A stretch of DNA of 64,000 nt from Parabacteroides sp. (lineage in GTDB: Bacteria > Bacteroidota > Bacteroidia > Bacteroidales > Tannerellaceae). The notes under the pieces are model-generated. The model was not told where the DNA came from. It did no database searches and worked only from the letters and a program-made list of their open reading frames with translations. Shown one piece after another: positions 9,433 through 18,912 of the stretch (position 1 is the first letter of the stretch; each line of letters opens with the position of its first letter). The translations under genes were made by a program, and so were the position numbers. Location of the stretch: positions 1-64,000 of the forward strand of contig JAFUOJ010000020.1 in assembly GCA_017481945.1 (NCBI GenBank), written 5' to 3'.

Positions 9433-10746
9433 TTAATATCGTTTTTCAATAATAGCTCCCGGATAATAATGGGAGAGGATTTGTCGATAGTTATAACCGG
9501 CCGTACTCATCATGGCGGCTCCGATTTGACAAAGTCCGACTCCATGTCCCCAACCAGCCCCAATTAGTAGAAACCGTCCGGGGATTCCTTCCTGTATATC
9601 TTCTTTCTCTACCACAAAAGCAGAACTATAAAGATGGCTTTCTGACAGAGTTCGGCGTATCTCTAATTCTTTTCCTATAATATATGTACGCTGTGTTCCT
9701 ATGATTTTTAATTGGTCGATACGTCCGGAAGTTCCTCGACTGACAGGAATCAAGTCTATAATTCTTCCAAAGTCAATACCACTCTTTTTGTAGATTAAAG
9801 CCGATAATTCTTCTTGTATATAAGTAACTTTCCAACGATAGAAATCCGTAGTTTCCTGATCGTAATTATTTAGAACCTGACAGAGAATGCCTTTGTCTTG
9901 GGTATTACAAAAGGCTTCGGGGGCTGTTCGGATCCATTTTTCTGCCTCTTTTTCTTGAGTCAAATCAGGAAAGGAGTTCTCTTTACTGTCTCGCAAAGCG
10001 ATGAGATAGGAGTGAGGAACCGGTTCCCAACAATATTCAAACTGCTCGGTAACTCCACCGCAACATTTGGAAAAACGGGCATCACAAATGCAATGATTTT
10101 CAGAAAGAATTTCTCCCCAAGTCTCTTGAATTACTTCTCTAACTATAGGGGTTGAGGCACGAGTGATTCCTTGATACCTTTGACAATGGTCATCCGCACA
10201 GACGTCAAAAAGAGTGTGATCCTCTCGGTCGTACCAGCGAATAAGTTGTTTTTCATCTTGGAAGTAGCTTTGCTGACTTTTCTCTTGGCTTTTTAATTGT
10301 TGGTTCTTCTCGATTTGTGCCAACAGCCAACTACGGGAAATAACGGCGTGTGCTTTTAAAAGTTCTTTCGAAGCGTGTGCACTCATCTCGGAAGAAATAA
10401 CGCTAGTCAAATAGGATTCTGTGTCTATTTGATTGATTACGGCAAGGTGTTCTCCGTCGATAACTATCCGTAGTGTACCCGAAAAGCATTGGTCTTCCTT
10501 CCGCTGCCAGTGAAATTTCAGACCGATGGTTACCGATTTTAACTCGAAAAAAGAATCGGGATGGAGCGGCTTAAAATGTAATTCTTGGTAGCCTTTTTCT
10601 TGATAAAGAATATGTTCGTTTTGAATTTCTGCCAGCTGCTCTCCGGTAATCTCAGCGCCCGTTTCGAGTAATTGATAGTTCCCATGAAGAATAAATGAGA
10701 CTGTTGTCTCGTTCATGATACCGACATTAACGATAGGTGTTTTCAT
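9433..10746 (-). CDS. SpoIID/LytB-domain protein
   Basis: 437 residues. The SpoIID/LytB core is clear: 'YLTSVISSEMSAHASKELLKAHAVISRSWLL' in the middle (split here as motif text: SSEMS, KAHAVISRSW) and a C-terminal 'GAGWGHGVGLCQIGA' with 'ILSHYYPGA'. Members bind or cleave peptidoglycan glycan chains, or enhance amidases. In Bacteroidales the role is unknown because these bacteria do not sporulate. No obvious signal peptide is seen at the chosen start (MKTPIVNVGIMNETTVSF), which is odd for a wall enzyme. It lies downstream of the OPT transporter with a terminator between. Confidence 0.85.
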   Translation of the reverse strand: MKTPIVNVGIMNETTVSFILHGNYQLLETGAEITGEQLAEIQNEHILYQEKGYQELHFKPLHPDSFFELKSVTIGLKFHWQRKEDQCFSGTLRIVIDGEHLAVINQIDTESYLTSVISSEMSAHASKELLKAHAVISRSWLLAQIEKNQQLKSQEKSQQSYFQDEKQLIRWYDREDHTLFDVCADDHCQRYQGITRASTPIVREVIQETWGEILSENHCICDARFSKCCGGVTEQFEYCWEPVPHSYLIALRDSKENSFPDLTQEKEAEKWIRTAPEAFCNTQDKGILCQVLNNYDQETTDFYRWKVTYIQEELSALIYKKSGIDFGRIIDLIPVSRGTSGRIDQLKIIGTQRTYIIGKELEIRRTLSESHLYSSAFVVEKEDIQEGIPGRFLLIGAGWGHGVGLCQIGAAMMSTAGYNYRQILSHYYPGAIIEKRY

Positions 10747-10771
10747 ACTTATGAGTCTATGAATAAATAAA

Positions 10772-10813
10772 ATGCCAATATGCCAATCTTTCTATTGGTT
10801 GGCATATTGGCAT
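10772..10813 (-). terminator. Long hairpin terminator after the OPT transporter
   Basis: A 15-bp perfect inverted repeat (ATGCCAATATGCCAA / TTGGCATATTGGCAT) with an inner G-C and wobble pair. On the minus strand it is followed by TTTTATTTATTC. Each arm contains TGCCAATA twice in part, so it may also be a protein site. Confidence 0.7.
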
Positions 10814-10836
10814 AGAATTGTTCTTAATCAATGAAG

Positions 10837-12834
10837 TTATTCTTTTTTAGCTTTTAGCGAACAGATAGTTAGGTAAGCGATTAAAGCGAGATAAACCACT
10901 ACTGCTACGATACCAGCTGCATTACTTTCCATCCATTCTGTATTGACTAAATTTAAACCGGCGAAGCGCATTGCTGCACTTACAACTCCCATTAAAGCAC
11001 CTCCTGCAATGAAACCGGAAGCTAATAAAGTTCCTTTTTCCAAACGAGCGTTGTTCAATGCTTGATCTTTGCTACGGCTTCCTACGTACCAGCTGATAGC
11101 ACCACCGATTAATAACGGAGTGTTTAGCTCCAACGGGATAAACATACCTAATGCGAATGCCAAGGCAGGTATTTTAAAATAGTTCAAGATTACAGCCAGA
11201 ACAGCACCAATACCATATAACAACCAAGGTGCACCGGAGCCACTCATTAAAGGTTCTATTACCGCAGCCATTGCATTTGCTTGGGGAGCTGCTAACTGTC
11301 CACTGGTAAATCCGTAGGTCTGATTTAAGATTAAGATTACACCACCAACAGTAGCTGCGGAAACTAAAGTCCCGAGAAATTTCCAAGTTTCTTGTTTGGC
11401 TGGCGTACTACCTAACCAATAACCAATCTTTAAGTCAGTGATGAAACCGCCTGCCATAGACAATGCAGTACAAACAACACCTCCGATAATCAAAGCAGAA
11501 ACCATACCGGCTGTACCTTTCAATCCCACTGTTACTAAGATGATAGAAGCTAAGATCAAAGTCATTAGAGTCATTCCTGATACTGGGTTTGTCCCGACAA
11601 TTGCAATTGCATTAGCAGCAACGGTTGTAAACAGGAAGGCGATTATACCAACGATCAATAAACCAACCAGTGCATAATACCAGTTTTCTACAACTCCAAA
11701 GTGGAAGAATAGGTAAGTGACCACTAAAGTAACAAGGATTCCAACTGCAATAAACTTCATGGAAAGATCCTTTTGTGTACGAACTTCTTCTGTCTGTGCA
11801 GCACTTGATTGACCTTTTAATTCCTTTGCGGCTAACCCCACAGCACCTTTAATAATTCCCCAAGATTTGATGATACCAATAACACCTGCCGTTGCAATAC
11901 CTCCGATACCGATATGACGAGCATACGTAGTAAAGATCTGCTCTGCGCTCATACTGCCAACGGTTGCTGTGATTGCGTCATTGCCAAATGTTAAGACTTC
12001 GTTTCCAAAGATGGCAGACATCAATGGGATGATGATTAACCATACTAAGAAAGAGCCGGCACAAATGATAGCTGAATATTTCAATCCGATGATGTATCCT
12101 AAACCTAATACGGCTGCTCCTGTATTTACTTTGAATACAAGTTTGGCTTTTTCGGCAAGCATGTCTCCCAAACCGATGATACGTGTGCTGACAGTTTCGC
12201 TCCACCAACCGAATGTAGAAACAATAAAATCATATAAACCTCCGATTAATCCGGCATAAACAAGCGGTTTTGCTTGGCTTCCTCCTTTTTCACCGGATAC
12301 TAAAACTTGTGTTGTTGCTGTTGCTTCCGGGAACGGATATTTACCGTGCATAGTGGAAACAAAATATTTCCGGAAAGGAATCAATAGTAAAATACCCAAA
12401 ATACCACCTAACAATGAACTCATAAATACTTCAAAGAAGTTAATGGTAATTTCGGGGTACTTGTCCTGTAAAATGTAAAGTGCAGGAAGCGTAAAGATAG
12501 CTCCGGCAACAATCACTCCACTGTTGGCACCAATGGACTGAATAATTACATTCTCCCCTAAAGCGTTCTTTCGTTTGAGACCACTGGATAAGCCGACTGC
12601 AATAATGGCAATAGGTATTGCTGCTTCGAATACTTGCCCAACCTTTAATCCTAAGAAAGCGGCTGCAGCACTAAAGATTACGGCCATTACTAAACCCCAA
12701 AAGACAGACCAAGGAGTTACCTCCTTATATTGTTTGTCCGGTGACATAATGGGTTGGTAAACTTCTCCTTCTTTCAATTCTCTATAGGCGTTTTCTGGTA
12801 GCCCACTCACCTTTTCCTCATTTTCTTTGCTCAT
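10837..12834 (-). CDS. OPT-family oligopeptide transporter
   Basis: 665 residues with about 16 hydrophobic helices, for example 'VFWGLVMAVIFSAAAAFLGLK'. 'FPEATATTQVLVSGEK' and 'ANSGVIVAGAIFTLPALYIL' match the bacterial OPT (EspB-like) transporters, which import small peptides or metal-peptide complexes with protons. A TAGATTTG -7 box lies at 12895-12902 on the minus strand. It lies next to a peptide-degrading SusC/D locus, which fits peptide use, though it is transcribed divergently. Confidence 0.9.
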   Translation of the reverse strand: MSKENEEKVSGLPENAYRELKEGEVYQPIMSPDKQYKEVTPWSVFWGLVMAVIFSAAAAFLGLKVGQVFEAAIPIAIIAVGLSSGLKRKNALGENVIIQSIGANSGVIVAGAIFTLPALYILQDKYPEITINFFEVFMSSLLGGILGILLLIPFRKYFVSTMHGKYPFPEATATTQVLVSGEKGGSQAKPLVYAGLIGGLYDFIVSTFGWWSETVSTRIIGLGDMLAEKAKLVFKVNTGAAVLGLGYIIGLKYSAIICAGSFLVWLIIIPLMSAIFGNEVLTFGNDAITATVGSMSAEQIFTTYARHIGIGGIATAGVIGIIKSWGIIKGAVGLAAKELKGQSSAAQTEEVRTQKDLSMKFIAVGILVTLVVTYLFFHFGVVENWYYALVGLLIVGIIAFLFTTVAANAIAIVGTNPVSGMTLMTLILASIILVTVGLKGTAGMVSALIIGGVVCTALSMAGGFITDLKIGYWLGSTPAKQETWKFLGTLVSAATVGGVILILNQTYGFTSGQLAAPQANAMAAVIEPLMSGSGAPWLLYGIGAVLAVILNYFKIPALAFALGMFIPLELNTPLLIGGAISWYVGSRSKDQALNNARLEKGTLLASGFIAGGALMGVVSAAMRFAGLNLVNTEWMESNAAGIVAVVVYLALIAYLTICSLKAKKE

Positions 12835-12894
12835 GGTATTCCCTTATTTAATTAATTTAATTTGAATCAACTTTTCATTTGTTTGTTAATATTG

Positions 12895-12902
12895 CAAATC
12901 TA
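12895..12902 (-). promoter_or_regulatory. -7 box of the OPT transporter promoter
   Basis: The minus strand reads TAGATTTG, an exact TAnnTTTG, about 61 bases before the ATG. Confidence 0.5.
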
Positions 12903-12985
12903 CATTATTTCTTTTAACGAAACAAGCCGAAGTTTGGATGAATCTATATTATTAAGGTAAGGATATAGGATGAGGAATAGAGAAA

Positions 12986-13056
12986 TACCAAAGATATGGT
13001 AGCTAATATGCCGTATCAGTGGGATTGTATGCGCAAGCGAAAATGCTGTACTTTGC
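12986..13056 (+). promoter_or_regulatory. Shared regulatory element and promoter of the SusCD operon
   Basis: ATACC-N7-TGGTA (an inverted repeat), then AATATGCCG, then TGGGATTG ending at 13026. Nearly the same text recurs at 20925-20966 before the M20 gene (20 of 23 bases in the AATATGCCG...GGGATTG part). Here a -33-like ATTG is followed by TACTTTG near 13050. The first gene starts only at 13287, so the message has a leader of about 230 bases with no gene in it. The rest of 12835-13286 shows nothing else clear. Confidence 0.6.
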
Positions 13057-13286
13057 TTCCGTAAAACAAAAGGAAAAAGGTAGTATAAATTGTAAAAGTA
13101 AAAAGACAATGAAAACGATTAGAGTTATGAAAAGTTTAGGTTGCAGAGTGGATTATATATGTTGTGGGTGGATGCGAATGTGCCGTTGAGGCACGAATAA
13201 GAAAATGTGCAAAGTATAGAAGCTATACTTACATAAATAAGAATATGAATAAGAATCTTGGAATAAACGAAAAAAAGAAAATTAAG

Positions 13287-14213
13287 ATGAAAACTATAAC
13301 AACTATTAAAAATATATCTATTGCAATCGCTTTGCAGTTTACAGCTGTCTCTTTATATGCAGCCAATAATCCTCAAGAGTTTATTACTATTAATTCTGCT
13401 AAGTTTGGAAGTTCTTTAGTAAAAGTATGGGTGGAAAAATATACAGAAAAACATCCGGAGGTGCAGATCCGTTTAGTGGAGAATCAAAAAGAGGAGACAG
13501 ACCTTCGTTTGATTCCGAATAATATAAAGAGTGAAGAAGGCGAATCTATTGTTAATGTGGGACGCTATGCTTTACTTCCTGTTACTACTGTTGAAAATCC
13601 TTTGTATGAACGAATCGCTAAACAACGTTTTAACGAAAAGAAATTAAAGGCTTTATTCTTCCAAAGTGATGTTTTAGATACGGACGAGAGTAAAAAGAAA
13701 GATGAGTTTACAGAGAAGTTGACAATTTACTCTGGCGCAAATCAAGTATCGGGTGCTGAAACATTTGCTACTCATTTTGGATATACTACGGCACAACTTC
13801 GCGGAAAGAAAATAGCAGGTGATGATATTTTTCTTTTGACAGCTATAGGAAAAGATCATTCGGGTATTACATTTAATAATTTAGCTTACTTGTATGACTT
13901 ACAAAGTCGTAATTTAAAATCAAAGATAGCTTTATTGCCTCTCGATTTGAAAAAGAAAGAACAAGAGGAAGCTTTACTTTCAGGTAATTTGGATAAAGCA
14001 TTGGATGTTTTGGAAGAGAGCGAAGTTGAATTGGTTCCTGTAGAAGAAATAGGTTTTTCTTATAAAGAAAAAAGTGGAGTTACTGCTTTTCTTCAATGGA
14101 TTTTAAATGAGGGACAACAATATAACCATGATTTCGGATTCTTGACATTGGAACAGAGTCAAGTGAAGAAAGAACAGAAAAAATTGGATACTCGCTTATC
14201 CTCCAATCGTTAA
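13287..14213 (+). CDS. Periplasmic substrate-binding-like (PstS-like fold) protein
   Basis: 308 residues from the ATG at 13287, which gives a clean signal peptide (MKTITTIKNIS...SLYA). The longer open frame to 13164 has no such start. The mature part begins 'FITINSAKFGSSLVKVWVEKYTEKHPEVQI', like the first strand-helix of phosphate/solute-binding PBP-II proteins. No ABC permease is nearby; instead SusC/SusD genes follow after 30 bases. It could capture a ligand in the periplasm for the SusCD system or be a structural relative with another role. The C-terminal third is Lys/Glu rich. Confidence 0.65.
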   Translation: MKTITTIKNISIAIALQFTAVSLYAANNPQEFITINSAKFGSSLVKVWVEKYTEKHPEVQIRLVENQKEETDLRLIPNNIKSEEGESIVNVGRYALLPVTTVENPLYERIAKQRFNEKKLKALFFQSDVLDTDESKKKDEFTEKLTIYSGANQVSGAETFATHFGYTTAQLRGKKIAGDDIFLLTAIGKDHSGITFNNLAYLYDLQSRNLKSKIALLPLDLKKKEQEEALLSGNLDKALDVLEESEVELVPVEEIGFSYKEKSGVTAFLQWILNEGQQYNHDFGFLTLEQSQVKKEQKKLDTRLSSNR

Positions 14214-14243
14214 ATTTAAATCATAAAAAAACTCTAACTTATT

Positions 14244-17200
14244 ATGCGAAATATATATCGTTTATGGTTCGTTCTGGTTTTAATATCCGGAACGATAGGG
14301 GAGGCTTTTGCCCAGATTCAGATAAAAGGGAAGGTTTTAGACTCAAATACAAAAGAACCTATTATTGCTGCAACAGTTTCTGTAATAGAAGAGCTTTCTG
14401 GTAGTTTGACCGATGTAGATGGAGCTTTTACTGTACCTGTAAAGGAGTTACCAGCTGTTATTAAAATTAGTTATTTAGGTTATCGAGAACAACAGGTGGA
14501 TGTGTATGACGCAAGTGAACCAATTCTCGTTGAATTAGTTGAGAATAATAATTTTCTTAAAGAGGTGGTTATAGTTGGTTATGGTACACAAAAGAGAAAG
14601 GAATTAACTGGTTCTGTTGCTTCTATAGGAAAAGAATCACTTCAGCAGATATCAACTTCGTTTGATAATTTATTAGGTGGAACTGTTTCAGGTTTGAATG
14701 TATCACAAAGTTCTGGGCTTCCTGGTGCAACTTCTAATATTCGTATTCGTGGAGGTAATTCTATCACAGGGGGAAATGAACCATTATATGTAATAGATGG
14801 AGTATTGGTTTACAACGACAATGCTGCAACCAGCACAGGAGTGACCAGAGCTACTTCTGATTTCAATCCGTTGGCTACTATTAACCCGAATGATATAGAA
14901 AGTATTGAAGTACTGAAAGATGTATCAGCTTCAGCTATTTATGGAAGTCGAGGTGCAAATGGTGTTATAATTGTTACTACAAAGAGTGGTAAGAAAGGAC
15001 GTAACAATATTGAGTACCAATATACAATAGGCTGGCAGAGTAGCCGAAAGAAGCTGGATTTGATGAATGCCAGTGACTGGGGAAAGCTTTATTTAGAAAT
15101 AGCGACTCCGAATCAAATTGAAGCAAATGGATTAACTGATGAGATTGTTGCTTCATGGGGAGAAGGTTCCGATTGGCAAGAGGCTGCTTTACGTACAGCT
15201 TTAACTCAAAACCATCAGTTAAGTATTAGCGGAGGGGATGAAAAGACTCGTTATTTAGTAAGTGGTAATTTTAGCGATCAAGATGGTATTTTGTTGAATA
15301 CTGGTTTTAAAAGATATAGTGGACGATTAAATTTTGAACGTGATTTATTTTCTAATTTTACAGTAGGTGTAAACTTGACAGCTAGTAAATCTCTTCAGAA
15401 TGGTATTACGGATTTTAATAGTTATAATTCCTATGTAGGAGGAAATAGTAATGCTTTTGAATATGTGTTACGCATACCTCAGGCGGTTCCAATCTATAAT
15501 GCAGATGGTAGTTATAACTATGTTAACCCTTATGAAGTAGGTGATATTCGAAATGGAACACAGACTCCAAATGCGATTGCTGACTTAACAGAGGTTGTTT
15601 CAGAGACAAAAAACAATACTTTAATTGGAAAGGCTTTTGCAAAATGGACTATTCTACAGGATTTTGTATTGAAATTGAGTGCTTCAACTAATTTAGTCAA
15701 TACAACACAGAACTACTATGCTCCTTCTACTTCAGCTGCCGGTATTACTGTTGGTGGATACGGTACAGTGGGTAATAAGAGATATGATTCTTATCAGTAT
15801 GAAGCTACTTTAAACTGGACAAAAACGTTAGGAAAACATGCTTTTGATATTTTAGCTGGGTATACGACACAAGTGACAAATATAGAGTATGCGACAGCTA
15901 CTTCAGAGAAGTTTGCGAATGAAAGTTTGACTTATCATAGTTTGCAATCAGGTTCATTATTGGTATCTCCTCAAACAGGAGCGTTAGTTTCTACATTACA
16001 TTCAGCTTTGGGACGTATAAATTATACGTATAAAGATAGATACCATTTGACTGCAACACTTCGTGCGGATGGTTCAAGTCGTTTCGCAGTAAATAACCGA
16101 TGGGGATATTTTCCTTCAGTAGGACTTTCCTGGAACTTAGAAGAAGAAAGTTTTCTTCGTGGAAACAAGGTGATTGATGAACTGAAGTTACGTGGAAGTT
16201 TCGGTACAGTTGGTAATCAGGAAATAGGTGATTATAAAGCATTAGCTACTTATGGTACTGTTCGTAGCTATTTTGGGAATACAGGAGTAACTGGGTATGT
16301 CCGTAACAATTTAGAAAATCCAGATCTGAAATGGGAAACAACGACTCAGTATAATGTAGGTTTTGATTTGAGCATATTAAAGCGTAGATTGAATTTTGTA
16401 TTTGATATATACTCAAAGAAGACCAGTGATTTATTGTTGAGTATTCCTGTAGAACAAACAACCGGTTTCTCTTATCAATTAAAGAATGTAGGTAATGTTA
16501 CCAATAAAGGTATCGAGTTTGCAGTGAATGCTTCTGTCATAGAAAATAAAGATTTCTCTTGGAATCTGTCAGCTAATATTGCCCATAATAAGAATGAGGT
16601 AACAAATATTGGTTCATTGGATGCAATTAAAAGTACCTATACCATTATTAAAAAAGGAGAGTCTTTAGGTTCTTTTTATGGCTGGGTATTTGATGGTATT
16701 GTACAAAAAGGAGATGATTTGAATGTTGTACCGAAACCATCTCCTAAACCAACAGTTGAGTATGGAGATGCAAAATTTGTAGATCAGAATGGAGATGGAG
16801 AAATTGATCAGGACAATGATCGTGTAGTGTTAGGCTCTATTCAACCTGATTTTACTTATGGCTTTTCAACCACATTGCGTTATAAAGATTGGAGTCTTTT
16901 CGCAGCATTTCAAGGTAGTCAAGGAAATGAAATATATAATAGTTTAAGACAACGTTTGGAAACAGCAAGTACAAGTTACAACGTATCGACAGCTTTATTG
17001 AATCGTTGGAGTGAAACCAATCCTTCAACAACGATTGCTAAGCCCTATGCTTCTAATAACTATACTAATTATTTGGATAGTCGTTATGTAGAAGATGCCT
17101 CTTATCTTCGTTTGAAAAACGTTACATTGAGTTATGTTCTTCCGATTCGATTTAACAAAGCTCCTTCAGCACGTATACGGGCATTTGTCTCTGGACAAAA

Positions 17201-17315
17201 TCTGTTGACTGTTACTGGATATAAAGGATATGATCCGGAAGTCGCCAGTGGTATTGATTCTGGTGTCTATCCAACAGCTCGTACTTATTCTTTAGGTGTA
17301 AATATATCTTACTAA
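14244..17315 (+). CDS. SusC/RagA-type TonB-linked outer-membrane transporter
   Basis: 1023 residues. Signal peptide ends ...GEAFAQ. Carboxypeptidase-regulatory-like domain about 25-110, then the SusC signature 'VVIVGYGTQKRKELTGSVA', plug with 'IRIRGGNSITGGNEPLYVIDG' and 'DVSASAIYGSRGANGVIIVTTK', and a barrel ending 'TYSLGVNISY'. With the SusD lipoprotein that follows, it forms a TonB-powered import complex in the outer membrane. The peptidases downstream suggest oligopeptides as substrate, as known for RagAB of Porphyromonas; this is inference. Many unclustered A/T codons give lower GC than the prophage genes. Confidence 0.95.
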   Translation: MRNIYRLWFVLVLISGTIGEAFAQIQIKGKVLDSNTKEPIIAATVSVIEELSGSLTDVDGAFTVPVKELPAVIKISYLGYREQQVDVYDASEPILVELVENNNFLKEVVIVGYGTQKRKELTGSVASIGKESLQQISTSFDNLLGGTVSGLNVSQSSGLPGATSNIRIRGGNSITGGNEPLYVIDGVLVYNDNAATSTGVTRATSDFNPLATINPNDIESIEVLKDVSASAIYGSRGANGVIIVTTKSGKKGRNNIEYQYTIGWQSSRKKLDLMNASDWGKLYLEIATPNQIEANGLTDEIVASWGEGSDWQEAALRTALTQNHQLSISGGDEKTRYLVSGNFSDQDGILLNTGFKRYSGRLNFERDLFSNFTVGVNLTASKSLQNGITDFNSYNSYVGGNSNAFEYVLRIPQAVPIYNADGSYNYVNPYEVGDIRNGTQTPNAIADLTEVVSETKNNTLIGKAFAKWTILQDFVLKLSASTNLVNTTQNYYAPSTSAAGITVGGYGTVGNKRYDSYQYEATLNWTKTLGKHAFDILAGYTTQVTNIEYATATSEKFANESLTYHSLQSGSLLVSPQTGALVSTLHSALGRINYTYKDRYHLTATLRADGSSRFAVNNRWGYFPSVGLSWNLEEESFLRGNKVIDELKLRGSFGTVGNQEIGDYKALATYGTVRSYFGNTGVTGYVRNNLENPDLKWETTTQYNVGFDLSILKRRLNFVFDIYSKKTSDLLLSIPVEQTTGFSYQLKNVGNVTNKGIEFAVNASVIENKDFSWNLSANIAHNKNEVTNIGSLDAIKSTYTIIKKGESLGSFYGWVFDGIVQKGDDLNVVPKPSPKPTVEYGDAKFVDQNGDGEIDQDNDRVVLGSIQPDFTYGFSTTLRYKDWSLFAAFQGSQGNEIYNSLRQRLETASTSYNVSTALLNRWSETNPSTTIAKPYASNNYTNYLDSRYVEDASYLRLKNVTLSYVLPIRFNKAPSARIRAFVSGQNLLTVTGYKGYDPEVASGIDSGVYPTARTYSLGVNISY

Positions 17316-17331
17316 TTAAAAAATGATCGTT

Positions 17332-18885
17332 ATGAAAAAGATTATATATAGCATACTTTTAGTTACTTCAACTTCTTTTCTTTCCTGTGAAGATTCGCTC
17401 GATCAAGCTCCTTTAGGAGTTTTGGCTCAAGGAAATCTACCTGCTTCGGATGCAGACGCAATCGCTTTAGTTAATTCTGCTTATCAAGTGAATACAGGTA
17501 AAAGTACAGCGTTTGGTTATATGACAGACTTGGTTACGGAGACTACTATATCAGGAGAAAATCCAAATGGTGGTGGCGGTTTATTAGGTCTTTTAAAATG
17601 GGATGGAAACAATTCTTATATTGTTGGTATGTGGCAAGATTTAAATAAAGGTATTGCAGCAGCCAATGATGCGATTGATAATGTCCAAGGTAATAGTAAA
17701 ATTTCGGAGTCAATTCAAAAGCGAGTTATTGGTGAGGCTCAATTCCTTCGAGCTTATTATTTAAATTATGCAGTACAGTTTTGGGGTGATTTCCCTATAG
17801 TTTTACATAATGTAGATGGTAGTAATGTTATCCGTAACTCTGTAGATGAGGTTTATACGCAGATTGTAAAAGATTTAAATGAAGCGACTGATAATCTTCC
17901 TACGGAATATGGTTCTACCGATAAAGGACGAGCTACTCAGGGAGCTGCTTATGCTTTATTATCAAAAGTATATTTGACATGGGGACAGGTCTCTCCAACT
18001 TTTAATGATTCAGAAAGAACTGAAAAATATCGTTTGTCAGTTGAAGCTGCTAATAAAGTTACTGGATATGAATTAGAAGAAGACTTTTTAGCCAATTGGG
18101 ATAATAACAACCGTAATGGTAAAGAAAGTATCTTTGCTACACAACATAATACTGGAACAGCTTCTGATGGAACAGGAGGAAACCATCTTTGCCATTGTGC
18201 TTTTTCAAGTGGTTTCTCAGATGAACTACCTCATGTGGTTCCTGCCAATCGAGATGTTGTAGATTCTTATGAAAAGGGAGATCAACGTAAAGAGGGCTCT
18301 TTTGCCGATAGTTTATATAATCCTAAAACTGGTGAATATTATCATTTTAAGTTACCTCGTTTCCGTAAATACATTGATAGTAGTGATCCTTCAGGAAGTG
18401 CAAATAACCGAAATGTCAATCGTTCCGTTTTACGTTATGCTGAAGTTTTGTTGATTAAAGCGGAAGCAATTAATGAACGTGACAAGAAACCGAATGAAGA
18501 AGCTTATGAAGCAATAAATCAGGTCCGTCGTAGAGCTTTTAAGAGTTTTCCTGTGACAGAAAAATCTGCTCATGATTTACCAACAGGATTAGATTATGAA
18601 GGATTCAAGCAGGCAATACAACAGGAGCGTACTTGGGAGTTTGTTTATGAACAGAAACATTGGTTGGATTTAGTACGTTGGAAAGTATTAGTAAAAACAA
18701 TTAAAAACAGTACCGTCGCACAAGATCCACAATATAATAAACAAACGATTGAGCTTAAACATTATCGTTATCCTATTCCACAATCACAGCGGGATATAAA
18801 TCCGGAAGGGTTATGGCAAAATTGGGGATACGAAGGATATGATGAAAGTAAGACGGGTACAAATCCGTATGCAGGTCTTGAATAA
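17332..18885 (+). CDS. SusD/RagB-type surface lipoprotein
   Basis: 517 residues from ATG 17332 (an in-frame ATG at 17323 adds three). Lipobox TSFLSC puts the lipid-anchored Cys near residue 19. The TPR-like SusD core shows 'RVIGEAQFLRAYYLNYAVQFWGDFPIV' early, and the C-terminal SusD signature shows 'QQERTWEFVYEQKHWLDLVRWK' followed by 'YPIPQSQRDINP'. It caps the SusC barrel and captures ligand at the cell surface. Seventeen bases separate it from SusC. Confidence 0.93.
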   Translation: MKKIIYSILLVTSTSFLSCEDSLDQAPLGVLAQGNLPASDADAIALVNSAYQVNTGKSTAFGYMTDLVTETTISGENPNGGGGLLGLLKWDGNNSYIVGMWQDLNKGIAAANDAIDNVQGNSKISESIQKRVIGEAQFLRAYYLNYAVQFWGDFPIVLHNVDGSNVIRNSVDEVYTQIVKDLNEATDNLPTEYGSTDKGRATQGAAYALLSKVYLTWGQVSPTFNDSERTEKYRLSVEAANKVTGYELEEDFLANWDNNNRNGKESIFATQHNTGTASDGTGGNHLCHCAFSSGFSDELPHVVPANRDVVDSYEKGDQRKEGSFADSLYNPKTGEYYHFKLPRFRKYIDSSDPSGSANNRNVNRSVLRYAEVLLIKAEAINERDKKPNEEAYEAINQVRRRAFKSFPVTEKSAHDLPTGLDYEGFKQAIQQERTWEFVYEQKHWLDLVRWKVLVKTIKNSTVAQDPQYNKQTIELKHYRYPIPQSQRDINPEGLWQNWGYEGYDESKTGTNPYAGLE

Positions 18886-18912
18886 TTTAACTAATTAGGA
18901 AGGGTTTTGGAT